A stretch of DNA of 64,000 nt from positions 13,154,001 to 13,218,000 of the forward strand of contig NW_026622886.1 in assembly GCF_023065955.2 (NCBI RefSeq), read 5' to 3'. Position 1 is the first letter of the stretch; each line of letters begins with the position of its first letter. The notes beneath the pieces were generated by a model. That model was not told the origin of the DNA. It saw only the letters and a program-made list of their open reading frames with translations, and made no database searches. The position numbers and the translations under genes were made by a program. The DNA comes from Ursus arctos. Its lineage: Eukaryota; Chordata; Mammalia; Carnivora; Ursidae. Shown here one piece after another: positions 48,001-53,329 of this stretch.

Positions 48001-49640
48001 ATTTCTGAATGTCTTCCATTTCAACTTCGCCTTGTGGTGTTATTAATCACAACTATATAGGATATCTCCACAAAGATTCAAGCCTTCCTGCCTCTGACAC
48101 TCTTCCCCGCCTCGCTCCCCCGCCCTGGCCTTTGCCTGCCAGTGAGTATCAAATACTATGGGTTCCTGAACTTTAGATCCAGGACAAACACAGCTATTAT
48201 TTTCTCAATAAAAAGAATTGTAGGGAGAGAAACTCCCCCCTTTTACACAAGTCTAAGAGCATCTATCAGCTCCAGAATCAAGAGAAGCTAGACAATGCCA
48301 TGTGAGACTAAGGTGAGCCATGAGAAACCAAGTCCAGGATTCAGCAGGGCACCAGGTCTGATGGGAAAGTCTCCTTGATGCCCGGAACACCCCTTGAGTG
48401 GGCAAAACCACCACCGTTAACTGCTTCTCTGAACTATTCTTCACATTGCTCTCCTTGCTTCAAACTCTAGTCTTCTTGCCTCACCTTCGTTTCCCCTTCC
48501 TTGCCCACAAACATTACAGAACATTGCTCACCATGCAGCACGGCTGCAGGAGGGAGAAGCCCTACAATCTCTATGATCATACAGTGGTAACAAACCTTGG
48601 TTGTCACCAACTTTATTATTTCCTCACCAACCAACGCAGGTCACAGCACTTGGATAAGGATGGATCGTTCTAATGGTTAAGGAACGCCCATTGCCATGGG
48701 GCTAGGCACAGAGCTGGAAGCCATTTGAAGAGAATGAAGACGTCCTGGGCGCTGATGAAGTGACCCTCAGGAGAGGTAAAAGCCAAAACTCATGAAAAAA
48801 GAAACGGTGTAAGGACAACCCAAGAGATGTCATAAGTTGCTGACGATTTGAGGGCTCTGACTTTGGGGGCGCAGTACCCGGAGGGATCCTGGGCAGCTCC
48901 ATCCAGGAGAGCTTAAGCCCGCTTCCCAAAGACCTGGAGGTGACACAGCCTTCTTTTGGATTGGACGGATCTGGGTGTGAACTCTGCTTCCACCATTCCT
49001 AGCTGTGACATCAGTGTCACACTGATGATATTTCAGCGTCTGCTCATACTTACTTTCCTTGCATGAAAAATAAGCCGGACATCCATCGCGAGGATGTTGG
49101 GAAGTGGAAGTGAAATATGTGAGCTGTTTTAGCACACACCTGGATCTGCCTCTTACACACTCAAAAAATGGCATCCATCAGGCCCCATTCTTGTTTCAAT
49201 ACCGCCCAAGAAGCATCTTCCAGGGATTCTGTCCCACGGTCCGTCTGAAGTTCTACTGTCTATCCTGAGCCCCTCCCGACGCCACTGGGTTCAGTGGTCA
49301 GTGTTCAGGATAAAGTCAGAACCGCTCGGCTCTGCACCCGCTGCCTCCCTACCCATCCCGGCCGCCAGGAGCGCGCTCCCCTCGCCGCCAGACGTGGGTC
49401 TCCCCGCAGGACGCCCCCCAGCGGGTCTGGACCGTTCCCTCCCCGAGGGCAGCTCTGCCCCGCGGCGCCTCCTCCCGGCCCCCGGCCCCGCCGCCCAGCC
49501 CGGCCTCACCTGATGTAGGGGAGGAAGGGGTTGACGTGCCCGGAGAGCACCGCCACCACGTAAGAGATGATGAAGGCGGCGGACGACCAGGTCACCAGGA
49601 GGAAGGGCACGAAGGCCATTCCCCTCAGGAAGCACAGCAT
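15736..49640 (-). CDS. DRAM1: DRAM1, complete coding region in seven exons (DNA-damage-regulated autophagy modulator 1)
   Basis: The spliced product is 238 residues and matches the human DRAM1 sequence I know almost throughout. DRAM1 is a multi-pass lysosomal membrane protein, induced by p53 in other mammals, that promotes autophagy and cell death. Exon lengths 131, 68, 143, 178, 59, 93 and 45 nt sum to 717 nt. Hydrophobic segments lie near residues 10-33, 53-72, 91-113, 124-145, 158-182 and 199-221, consistent with six membrane spans. There is an NQT sequon at residues 82-84 in the loop after span 2. Introns 1-6 are 16334, 1287, 6677, 4075, 4233 and 582 bp, all GT-AG. The start was chosen because it opens the conserved [11 protein letters not shown]-terminus and has G at -3. 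No frameshift or internal stop is seen, so the gene looks functional. The promoter is the CpG island around the start. Neighbouring genes known in human are not reached. Confidence 0.97.
15781..16362 (-). other. DRAM1 intron 6 (582 bp)
   Basis: Unique sequence between exons 6 and 7. No repeat is recognised. Confidence 0.9.
16363..16455 (-). CDS. DRAM1: DRAM1 coding exon 6
   Basis: Residues 194-224, exactly 31 codons, phase 0 at both ends. It starts [13 protein letters not shown] and ends TFIHDFQ, and encodes the sixth membrane span. The acceptor is CTTTTAG|G and the donor CAG|GTAGGT. Skipping it would keep the frame and delete the last span. Confidence 0.97.
17220..17264. repeat. (GT)n simple repeat with GCGT variants
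   Basis: GCGCGTGCGTGCATGTGTGG followed by an uninterrupted GT run. Confidence 0.9.
17325..17448 (+). mobile_element. CAN-SINE (short, old form)
   Basis: CACCCGGGTGCCTCAGTCAG head and GGTTGTGAGTTCAAGCCCC box, followed directly by an A-rich end. The TC-rich body is missing. Confidence 0.85.
17614..17763. repeat. Direct repeat plus inverted repeat cluster (hairpin)
   Basis: CACAAATAGGCTGG-TTGCG occurs at 17614-17633 and 17697-17716. AGAGCACCTGTCCCC occurs twice (ending 17690 and 17736), and its reverse complement follows at 17745-17763. The proximal pair makes an 18-bp perfect stem (17719-17736 with 17745-17762) and an 8-nt loop. Confidence 0.9.
18551..18751 (-). mobile_element. CAN-SINE (SINEC)
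   Basis: Reversed SINE ending GAGCCACCCAGGCGCCCC. CGTAGTCTC is duplicated at 18542-18550 and 18754-18762. Confidence 0.92.
19404..20203 (-). mobile_element. L1 3' end (about 0.8 kb)
   Basis: In reverse: 3' UTR (CACTGGTTTCAGGTGCACAA, CACCTGGTGCTCATCACAG), then the ORF2 end (TGGCTGAGTAATACTCCACT, GGCTATTGTAAATAATGCTG, CACCAACAGTGAACAAGGG). Carnivore-type L1, 5' truncated. Confidence 0.92.
20689..20747 (-). CDS. DRAM1: DRAM1 coding exon 5
   Basis: Only 59 nt: the last two bases of Met174 and residues 175-193 ([19 protein letters not shown]). It completes span 5 and begins the following loop. The acceptor is TTTCTTAG|T and the donor AAG|GTAAAA. An unusually long T-rich tract (gene sense) lies just upstream. 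The exon ends in phase 0. Confidence 0.96.
20776..20831 (-). repeat. A-rich tract (T-rich in gene sense) next to exon 5
   Basis: A-runs with occasional C on the plus strand give a ~55-nt pyrimidine tract ending about 28 nt upstream of the exon 5 acceptor. Confidence 0.9.
21094..21170. repeat. Imperfect ~51-bp tandem duplication
   Basis: TACTCTTCCCCTAAAATACTATTTTC (21094-21119) recurs with two changes at 21145-21170. Confidence 0.75.
22198..22312 (+). mobile_element. CAN-SINE (short, old form)
   Basis: GGGGCACCTGGCTGTCTCAA head, GATTGTGAGGTTGGGCC box, GTATAGAGATTACTT and an A-rich tail. The TC-rich body is absent. Confidence 0.85.
22690..22861 (+). mobile_element. CAN-SINE (SINEC)
   Basis: GGGGCACCCGGGTGGCTCAG head, GTCGTGATCTCATGGGTCAT box, degenerate body and A-tail. 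Confidence 0.9.
23636..23668. repeat. A-rich (CAAAAAA)n tract
   Basis: A short simple repeat of ACAAAAAAC units. Confidence 0.8.
23918..24122 (+). mobile_element. CAN-SINE, young form, full length
   Basis: GCGCCTGGGTGGCACAGCGG head, GGGCGTGATCCCGGGCGTTA box, full TC-rich body and AATAAATAAATAAA tail. The 11-bp duplication GAAAGATGGGG lies at 23907-23917 and 24123-24133. Confidence 0.95.
24823..25000 (-). CDS. DRAM1: DRAM1 coding exon 4
   Basis: Residues 115-173 plus the first base of Met174. It starts [11 protein letters not shown] and ends [10 protein letters not shown]. It encodes span 4 (about 124-145), the Cys-containing loop [13 protein letters not shown], and the start of span 5. The acceptor is CTCTCCAG|G. 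The donor is CCA|GTATCC, which matches the donor consensus poorly at +4 to +6. It is placed here because joining this A to the exon 5 TG restores the conserved Met-Ile. Reading through into intron 4 adds 27 codons before a stop. Confidence 0.96.
25255..25440 (+). repeat. MIR
   Basis: GGGCTCTGAAGTCTGG, CAACTCTGCCACTGG, CTGTGACCTTAG and TCTGTATCTGTAAAATGGG blocks in forward order. Confidence 0.8.
25560..25753 (+). mobile_element. CAN-SINE, young form, full length
   Basis: GGCGCCTGGGTAGCGCAG head and GGGCGTGATCCCGGCGTTCT box. The 14-bp duplication AAAGACACTGTCCT lies at 25546-25559 and 25754-25767. Confidence 0.95.
26252..26468 (-). mobile_element. CAN-SINE with an extra internal copy at its head end
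   Basis: Reversed SINE. Beyond the usual head end (GAGCCACCCAGC) an 18-bp piece at 26451-26468 repeats the internal segment at 26383-26400 with one change. TCAAACTTCTTTTCT / TCAAACTTATTTTCT flanks (26237-26251, 26469-26483) enclose the whole. Confidence 0.88.
26700..27005 (+). mobile_element. L1 3' end split by a CAN-SINE
   Basis: CCACTGAATGGTACACTTAAAAATGG before the SINE, and AATTCTATGTTATACATGTATTTCACTACAATG after it, form one L1 terminal segment. Confidence 0.75.
26769..26955 (-). mobile_element. CAN-SINE (SINEC)
   Basis: Reversed SINE nested in the L1 end. The 14-bp duplication TAAGATGGCCAATT lies at 26755-26768 and 26956-26969. Confidence 0.94.
27020..27660 (+). mobile_element. L1 3' fragment
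   Basis: GTTCATTGCAGCATTATTTACA, AAGTGTCCATCAAAGGATGAATGG, ACAACATGGATGGATACTGAGG, then a 3' UTR with ATGGTTGCCAGAGCTGAGGGG. 5' truncated. Confidence 0.9.
28162..28361 (-). mobile_element. CAN-SINE, young form, full length
   Basis: Reversed, with CGGGATCACGCCCTGAGC and GCCACCCAGGCGCCCC. The 19-bp duplication TCAAAGGGAAATGATTCTT lies at 28143-28161 and 28362-28380. Confidence 0.95.
29235..29440 (+). repeat. MIR
   Basis: AGATGATCTTGGGCAAGTATGAACCCCTCTGGGCCTCCATCT, then a degenerate MIR tail. Confidence 0.75.
29732..29892 (+). mobile_element. CAN-SINE (SINEC)
   Basis: GGGGTGCCTGGGTGGCTCAA head, GTCATGATTTCAGGGCCGTG box, and TC-rich body ending in CTTTCTCTAGAAAG. Confidence 0.9.
30433..30625 (+). 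mobile_element. CAN-SINE (SINEC)
   Basis: GGCGCCTGGGTGGCTCAGTCG head, GGGTTCCTGGGATCC box, and ACAAATAAACAAAATC tail. AGTGGCAGAGAGG / AGTGGTGGAGAGAG flank it. Confidence 0.92.
31138..31338 (-). mobile_element. CAN-SINE (SINEC)
   Basis: Reversed SINE with a (GA)n(GC)n stretch. CAAATATTCTCACACTCTT (31119-31137) recurs with one change at 31339-31357. Confidence 0.94.
31678..31820 (-). CDS. DRAM1: DRAM1 coding exon 3
   Basis: The last two bases of Gly67 and residues 68-114. It starts [11 protein letters not shown] and ends GIVANFQ. The acceptor is CTTTCCAG|GT and the donor CAG|GTATGT. It carries the NQT sequon (residues 82-84) and the third membrane span (about 91-113). It ends in phase 0. Confidence 0.97.
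31900..32720 (-). mobile_element. Old L1 (L1M type)
   Basis: In reverse: CTAGAAGTAATACTACTGGAGC, ATTGCCAATCCAATGAAAG..., GGTTTAATTTGCATTTCTCT, and TGCATTTCTTCTTCTGAAAATTG; a diverged ORF2 3' half. Confidence 0.8.
31998..32024. repeat. (CA)n microsatellite
   Basis: An uninterrupted AC run within the old L1. Confidence 0.95.
32725..32788 (+). mobile_element. CAN-SINE 3' end fragment
   Basis: CCTCTGCCCCTCCTCCCACG...CTCTCTCTCAAATAAATC, the body end and tail only. Confidence 0.75.
32795..33016 (+). mobile_element. Old L1 3' UTR fragment
   Basis: GTAAACTGTGGACTTTGGGTGATAATGACATGTCAATGTAGG...CTCAATTTTGCTGTGAACC. Same family as 9430-9655. Confidence 0.75.
33108..33175 (-). CDS. DRAM1: DRAM1 coding exon 2
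   Basis: The last base of Ser44, residues 45-66 ([10 protein letters not shown]... to SAFL), and the first base of Gly67. The acceptor is TTTGTCAG|T and the donor TTG|GTAAGT. It encodes the first loop and most of the second membrane span. At 68 nt, skipping it alone would shift the frame. Confidence 0.97.
33761..33805. repeat. Tandem duplication of 22-23 bp
   Basis: TTAATTAAATGAGCTGGAAA appears twice in succession, separated by three A residues. Confidence 0.9.
34753..34950 (+). mobile_element. CAN-SINE (SINEC)
   Basis: GGGGTACCTGGGTAGCTCAG head, CATGATCTCAGGGTCCTGGG box, and a long AAATAAAA tail. AAAACCACACGG / AAAACCATAAGG flank it. Confidence 0.9.
35065..35260 (-). repeat. MIR
   Basis: TAAGCATTTACTACATACCAGACACTG, CATTTTACCCTCACAACC, CCCATTTTACTAAGGAAG and AAGGTCATAGG in reversed MIR order. 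Confidence 0.75.
35278..35638 (+). mobile_element. Solo ERV LTR
   Basis: GCCCCATGTCACCAAACTGAGAC near the start, CTATAAG (TATA-like) near 35502, CATGAATCCATGAATAAAGCC with AATAAA at about 35583, and an AACACA end. This is the layout of a retroviral LTR. No internal viral coding sequence is adjacent, so it is a solo remnant. Confidence 0.75.
36443..36620 (-). mobile_element. CAN-SINE (SINEC)
   Basis: Reversed SINE with a G-run. The 17-bp duplication TCACTCAAGAATATTTC lies at 36426-36442 and 36621-36637. Confidence 0.94.
36725..37784 (+). mobile_element. L1 3' portion (about 1.06 kb)
   Basis: ORF2 3' end (TTTGCACAGCAAGGGAAACC, CATTTTTCCAAAGAATGGCC, CACAATGAGATATAACCTCAC, GTTGGTGGGAACGTAAACTGG), then a 3' UTR (GGTTGCCAGGGGGAGG) and an A-tail. 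5' truncated, with internal stops. Confidence 0.93.
37335..37392. repeat. (CA)n(CG)n(CA)n alternating tract
   Basis: 58 bp of uninterrupted purine-pyrimidine alternation with a central (CG)7-8 block, inside the L1. Confidence 0.95.
39049..39243 (-). mobile_element. CAN-SINE with (CA)n expansion
   Basis: Reversed SINE (GAGCCACTCAGGTGTCCC end). The A-tail/GA region is replaced by a (CA)n run at 39049-39078. Confidence 0.88.
39255..40020 (-). repeat. L2 fragment (long)
   Basis: GTCAGGAACTATGCCAGGTG, TCCTGCATGAAACTTACAG, GATGAAGTGGAATATTTGGGCC and CTGTTGAGGGCTAAG follow the reversed L2 3' kilobase. Confidence 0.7.
40065..40290 (-). repeat. MIR
   Basis: CAGCACTTACACTCGGCCAGGCAC, CTGCACAACTTTGTAAGGCAAGTA, and CTCAAGGTCACGCAGATAG in reversed MIR order. 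Confidence 0.75.
41062..41263 (-). mobile_element. L1 3' end, first half (split)
   Basis: TAATGTTAGGTAGTTAACATACAGTGCAATATGATTGG, CACCCAGTGCTCATCACAGC, and GTTTGTTCTCTATCGTT. It continues at 42189 after an insertion. Confidence 0.88.
41279..42173 (+). mobile_element. Poly(A)-ended retro-insertion of unknown source, nested in an L1
   Basis: Flanked by near-identical 15-mers (AAGAGTTTCTTACGG at 41264-41278, AAAAGTTTCTTATGG at 42174-42188) and ending in a plus-strand A-run with an AATATA motif about 20 nt before it. The inner part 41735-41985 looks like an L1 3' UTR. The flanking portions (41280-41734, 41990-42165) are not L1 that I recognise. The whole could be an L1 with transduced sequence or a copied transcript. 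Confidence 0.65.
42189..42505 (-). mobile_element. L1 3' end, second half (split)
   Basis: Continues the L1 from 41263: CACATATGAGAGAGATCATATGG, CTTAGCATAATATACTCTAG, TGGCTGAGTACTATTCCATT, and GGCTATTGTTGATAACACTGC. Confidence 0.9.
42600..42772 (+). mobile_element. CAN-SINE (SINEC), head truncated
   Basis: Starts at GGTGGCTCAGTCG, followed by body and CAAATAAATAAAATC tail. Confidence 0.9.
42770..42808. repeat. Tandem duplication after a SINE tail
   Basis: AAAAAAATTATGTGGATACA occurs twice in immediate succession. Confidence 0.9.
43439..43545 (+). mobile_element. CAN-SINE (short, old form)
   Basis: TGGCACCTGACTGGCTCAG head, GGTTGTGAGTTCAAGTCCC, GGGGGTAGAGATTACTT, A-rich end. Flanks AAGAAAACTTCCACTATA / AAGAAACCTTCTGCTATA are an old target duplication. 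Confidence 0.88.
43680..43870 (-). repeat. MIR
   Basis: TTATGTTCTTGCGCCAGG, GTTCACATGTTAATTCATAAGG, CAGCGAGGGCACACAGTGG and TTGCCTGCTCCAAAGC in reversed MIR order. Confidence 0.6.
44085..44236 (-). repeat. L2 3' end
   Basis: CCTAAGCACCTACTACGTGTCTGGCAC...GGGATGCAGCAGGGAGCAAAAC...CTCATGAAACTCATATTCTG is the reversed L2 terminus. Confidence 0.8.
44253..44409 (+). mobile_element. Short L1 3' end insertion
   Basis: GTGCACTGGGTGTTATACGCAACTAATGAATCA...ACTGTATGGTGACTAACATAACATAATAAAAAA. The 16-bp duplication TATCCTTACACACAGA lies at 44237-44252 and 44410-44425. Only about 157 bp were copied. Confidence 0.94.
44729..44930 (-). mobile_element. CAN-SINE, young form, full length
   Basis: Reversed, CGCTGGGATCACGCCCTGAG and GCCACCCAGGCGCCCC. 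The 13-bp duplication CTAAATTTTATGA lies at 44716-44728 and 44931-44943. Confidence 0.95.
45785..45991 (+). mobile_element. CAN-SINE (SINEC)
   Basis: GATGCCTGGATGGCTCAG head, TC body and a long A-rich tail. AAAAAAGTATGGCACAGG / AAAAAAGTACAGCACAAGG flank it. Confidence 0.92.
46050..46620 (-). mobile_element. Old L1 (L1M type)
   Basis: In reverse: TTTTCCATGTAACAATGTATTGGAGATTTTTCC, TTCCAGCCTTTTGTTAGTAAAAGCAATACTG, ACATTCCCACGAGCAACATATG, and AATTTGAATTTTTATTCC. Confidence 0.75.
46792..47019 (+). mobile_element. CAN-SINE (SINEC)
   Basis: GGGGGCACCGGGGTGGTTTAG head, body interrupted by a G-run, and CTCAAATAAATAAAT tail. AAAGTGTTCA flanks both ends. Confidence 0.9.
47225..47560 (-). repeat. L2 fragment
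   Basis: TTCAACAAATATTGAAAGCCCTCATGGATCTTACATTCCAGTG, then GGAGGAAGAGCATTCTGGCAG...CAGAGGTCATGAGG; reversed L2. The overlapping 164-codon minus frame is L2-derived. Confidence 0.75.
49510..49640 (-). CDS. DRAM1: DRAM1 coding exon 1
   Basis: Residues 1-43 plus two bases of codon 44 (Ser). The ATG is at 49640-49638 with G at -3 and C at +4. It encodes the N-terminal membrane span ([20 protein letters not shown] region) and the start of the first loop, HVNPFLPYI. The donor is CAG|GTGAGG. The exon lies wholly inside the CpG island. The 5' UTR extends to higher coordinates and its start cannot be set from sequence alone. Long open frames overlap this exon in other frames on both strands, but they reflect the high GC content. 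Confidence 0.97.
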
Positions 49641-49701
49641 CGCGCGGCCGCCGGGAGGGCGCTACGCTCTGCGGGGCCGGGCGCGGGGCGCGGGAGCCGC
49701 G

Positions 49702-49707
49702 CACGTG
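49702..49707. promoter_or_regulatory. CACGTG E-box in the DRAM1 5' UTR/proximal promoter
   Basis: A palindromic CACGTG lies 62 bp upstream of the start codon. This core is bound by MYC/USF/TFEB-type bHLH-ZIP factors, and TFEB-family factors control many lysosomal genes. The flanks (GCGC/CTGG) do not match the full GTCACGTGAC form. Confidence 0.4.
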
Positions 49708-50249
49708 CTGGTCCGCAGGCGGCGGCCGGACCCGAGGCTCCGCGACGGCAGGGCAGGCCCGGCCCCGGACGCAGGGAAGCGCGGAAAACTGAGCGAGGCG
49801 GCAGGCGGCGAGGCGGGCGGCCGGCCGGGGGTGGGTGGGGCGCGGGCCGCCCGGGCTTGTTGCGAAACCAGTGAAGTCACAAAGCGGCGGCCCCGCGGGC
49901 TTGGAGGCGCGCGGCGACCTCCCCGCGGACGCAACGTGGGAGCGGCGGGGACGCGGCGCCGGGCTCCTTTCGCTTTTGGTTCGGACTCGGCGGGGGTCTG
50001 CGCGAGCGGGCGGGGGTGCCCGGACCCGTCCCAGCCCGCCCTGCAGTCCTGGCTCTTGCGCAACTCCGGAGAAAAGAACAGCTCCTCCCGGGCCCTCCTT
50101 TTCTGGGGGTTTCCGGGGTATGGGGCCTCGTACCCCCAGAGCGGAGGGGCTTCCCTTCCGTGGTCCCACCGCCTGCCCGTCGCGGCTTGAGAGTGTGGCC
50201 ACCGTGTGGCGACATCCACCCCATCCCGCTGCTGCTGCAGGGGTCCGGA

Positions 50250-51730
50250 CAGAAGTGTATGGGTCTGACGTTCACCAACTCACGGGGCACGGACGTGGCA
50301 CCCACCTCGATGGTGCCCACGAGAAAACCTAGAGTGTGTAGGAGCCGGTGAGAGTCGTGGTGGGGCTGAGAGGCAGCCCAGCCGGAGTGGCCGCTTGTGC
50401 CTCATAGTTCTGCTTTTCACTAGAGCGGACCTGGAGTTATTTCCTAGAAATTAGATTTCCCTTTCTCCTTTCACGGATCAGGGTTCGCCCATGCTGGGAA
50501 CCATGACGTAAGATGAGTAACGGTAACCTCATCTCAAACACTGCAAAAAGAATTTGTGTTCTGGAGGCGCTTGTGAGCATGGTGATGTTGAGGGATGGGT
50601 TATAGATTCTGAGCCCAGGGCATGTGTCGGAAGGCACTGGGTCATCGGTGACCAAACGTGCGTTCATTTCAGTCACATAACCATTTCTTGGGTGCAAATC
50701 CTGCTAGGGGAAAGGGTACAAACATTAAATAGCACCTTGGGGCCAGAAGACTGACGTATCAAAATTAAATAAAATTATATGGAATATTAGATAGAAGATA
50801 AAAAAGTGAAAGAGTTGGCAGGCGGGGGCCAGTGCCCGGGAAAAGGATCAGGGAAGTTTTCCTGACAGATGATATTAGAGTTTTTGAAAGTAAATGATTG
50901 CTAACCAGGCAAAGAAAGGGGAGACTAGCATTCCAGGCCAAGGAAAAAGCAGGAGAAAATGCACAGACCATGGAGATGCTTGTGTTTCTGGAACAAGAAA
51001 AAGCACTCAAGTGTAAGGCAGAGAATAGAGAGGTGGGCAAAGAGACCATCCCACAGGAGCCCTGGTAATTATTTTTATTTCACTTTATATTTTTGCTTTT
51101 TCATAGGAAATTATAGGAATATGGACAGATATGTATTTCAAGTATATCATTGTGGCTGTGGGGGGAGTGACCACCGTACTGAATACAAATTTAAATTAAG
51201 GCTTTTTAAAAATCAGAGGAGCTGCCATCCATGGTGATCCACCTTGCATCTGTACCTTGATTTCTGCATGTGGAAAACCACTCTCTTCCCTGGTCTTCCT
51301 TCCTTTTCCCTATGCCCTTCTTGTTTTTTTTCCTACTCTACTACTGATTCATCTGATTTTAAAAACCTTCCGAGGCAAAGAAATTACATCACATGGAGCT
51401 CACCTGATCACCTTACCCTTTTGTTGCTTATGAGATTCCCTTAAGCAACCCAATTGGCTAATAACTGTTAACACAAACACAGTAAGAGTTGTCTGACTAT
51501 AATGGTACTAGGTATTTCATTGTTTAAAATAAGTTTGTACACATGTATATATTTAAAATAGGTATATAACTATAACCATGTATACTACATATAGGGCCAA
51601 GCAGTGTTGAGAAGCATAGTGCTGCTTTCCCTTCTAAGAGCCTTCCATACCATAGATCATGAAATGCCCTCTCCCTAGAATAGTAAAGTTTATGATGGTA
51701 AGAAATACAAAAGTCCTGGAAAACAACCTT
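50250..51730. other. Region upstream of the DRAM1 island, unassigned
   Basis: GC content falls to background by about 50.4 kb. A piece at 50880-51060 resembles a degenerate L2. No gene is supportable. Confidence 0.4.
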
Positions 51731-51734
51731 ACTG

Positions 51735-52103
51735 GTGAAGGAACCCAGAATATGTCACTTCAAAATATGCTTCTTGGACATGGAATTATTTTGAGCTGAA
51801 GGCTATTAAGCTGCAATAAAAGAAGGAAAATTTCTCTACCCTCCTCCTTTCTGTCTAAAGGAAGGATGTAAATTTCCTTTGCTGCAGACAGCTCTAAACT
51901 CAGCTCAGAGATGGCACCAGAGGAACTGCAAACAAACTTTGCTCTATTGGTTCCCCCCATATACTTACAGTTTCTGCCCTTGGGACCCTAAAACCCTTTT
52001 CCTCTGTCCTGTCATTACAAGTTGATTGTTCCCTTGTTAAGATGCTATGCAGAGTTCTAGCCGCCACTTTGAGCTACCCATCCCTGAGTTTCTCCCATGC
52101 ATA
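51735..52103 (+). mobile_element. Old ERV LTR, first part (split by a DNA transposon)
   Basis: CAGAATATGTCACTTCAAAATATGC start region, AATTATTTTGAGCTGAAGGC, and GATGCTATGCAGAGTTCTAGCCGCCACTTTGAGCTACCC. It continues at 52423 with TTAATAAAATTTGG and GAGACCCAGCCAAG. No viral genes are adjacent. Confidence 0.6.
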
Positions 52104-52422
52104 CAGATGACCCTGGAATAACACAGGTTTGAACTACACAGGTCCACTTATATGCCAATTTTTCTTTGGTAGAGTACCGTGCTTTCTCTTAGAATTTCCT
52201 TGACAGTTTCTTTTCCCTAGCTAACTTTATTGTAAGAATACAGCATATAATAACTATACATACAAAATATGTGTTGACTGTGACTGTGTATGTTATCAGT
52301 AAGGCTTCCAGTCAACAGTAGGCTGTTAGTAGTTAAGTTTTGGAAGAATAGAAAGTTATACATGGATTTTCAACTGCATCAGGCTTAGCGCCCCAACCCC
52401 CATGTTGTTCAAGGGTCAACTG
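52104..52422 (+). mobile_element. Tigger/pogo-like non-autonomous DNA transposon
   Basis: Terminal inverted repeats CAGATGACCCTGGAATAACA and, reversed, CAGTTGACCCTTGAACAAC. TA flanks both ends (52102-52103, 52423-52424). The interior TTTATTGTAAGAATACAGCATATAAT is typical of this group. No transposase frame. Confidence 0.85.
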
Positions 52423-52600
52423 TACATGAGATATGCATATTAATAAAATTTGGTTTTTCTCTTATTAATCTATCTTTTGATATAGAGACCCAGCCAAGAA
52501 CCTAGAGGAATAGAAAAAAATATATATCTTTCCTCCTCTACACTAGTTATCTTTAGGATTTTTAATAAAATTTGTGCTTCTCCCCTTGAATTAATTCCTG
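52423..52600 (+). mobile_element. Old ERV LTR, second part
   Basis: Contains AATAAA (about 52442) and TTTGGTTTTTCTCTTATTAATC, then GAGACCCAGCCAAGAACCTAG; the LTR 3' end after the Tigger-like insertion. Confidence 0.6.
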
Positions 52601-52684
52601 ATTTTCTCTCCATCAAAGCCACACTGACTCAAAGTAAGGGTCTGATTGGACTGCCCTTTAGAAGAGGAAGGCATTCTTCCTTGG

Positions 52685-52870
52685 TGACCACCATGTATTT
52701 AAAGACAGTATGCTTCCTGATCTAAATAAAGTTCATGCCAATGCTTAGGTATCATCTCCTTTTTATCACTGAGGAAATAAGGCTCAATGTCATGCAGCTA
52801 ATGAATGAGATGCAGAATTTGAATCCAGGTCTGTGTGTCTCAAAAGTCTTAACCCTAACCATTATGAGGA
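52685..52870 (-). repeat. MIR
   Basis: TTATCACTGAGGAAATAAGGCTC, CATGCAGCTAATGAATGAGATGCAGAATTTGAATCCAGGTCTGTG, reversed MIR order. Confidence 0.75.
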
Positions 52871-53132
52871 ACTATTCGAATTCCAAAACTCCAGAATTTC
52901 AGAAGGAAACTCCTTAAAACATATGCAGTTTTCTTTTATTTTTATGTATTTATGAATACTTTAGGATTTGAAAAAATTTCAAAAAATTACACAATATTAT
53001 CTAACAATAAAAACAATAGAGAAGCATCTATAATTCTTTGCCAACAGGTCAACTTTCAATTTCCTAATTTCCGTTTAGTTCTTACTCTTAGAAATATTCA
53101 AAATCGAATTGTAATTACAAATTTTTAGCTTT

Positions 53133-53318
53133 ATTATTTTTTAAGATTTTTTCATATATTTGAGAGAGAGAGAGCGTGAGCATGAGTGGGGGGAGCGGCA
53201 GAGGGACAAGCAGAGCTTGGCCCAGACTCAGAGCTCTATCTCAGGACCCCGAAATCATGACCTGAACCAAAATCAAGAGTCAGATGCTTAACACACTGAA
53301 CCACCTAGGCACCCCACT
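53133..53318 (-). mobile_element. CAN-SINE (SINEC)
   Basis: Reversed SINE: GAGAGAGAGAGAGCGTGAGC, GACCTGAACCAAAATCAAGAGTCAG, CCACCTAGGCACCCC. Confidence 0.9.
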
Positions 53319-53329
53319 TCATTATTTTT

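Larger units (their letters stand above)
33176..49509 (-). other. DRAM1 intron 1 (16334 bp)
   Basis: The longest intron. It holds an ERV LTR, about eight CAN-SINEs, L1 pieces, MIRs and L2s, all listed separately. Stretches without anything named: 33176-34742 (apart from a short tandem duplication), 35640-36425, 37800-38990, 40300-41060, 42808-43437, 44426-44715, 44944-45765, 47560-49290. Confidence 0.85.
49300..50250. promoter_or_regulatory. CpG island, presumed DRAM1 promoter
   Basis: A sharp rise in G+C and in CpG dinucleotides spans the first coding exon and at least 500 bp upstream, unlike the AT-rich surroundings. No TATA box is evident upstream of the start on the minus strand, as is usual for island promoters. 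GC-box-like runs occur near 49828-49850. A palindromic E-box (49702-49707) and one p53 half-site-like decamer (49853-49862) are present. The transcription start is not determinable here. Confidence 0.85.

Noticed and set aside
49291..50202. A 303-codon minus-strand frame and 165-207-codon plus-strand frames across the CpG island
   Set aside because: They are out of frame with DRAM1 exon 1, have Arg/Pro/Gly/Ala-rich content typical of GC-rich DNA read in any frame, and carry no domain.
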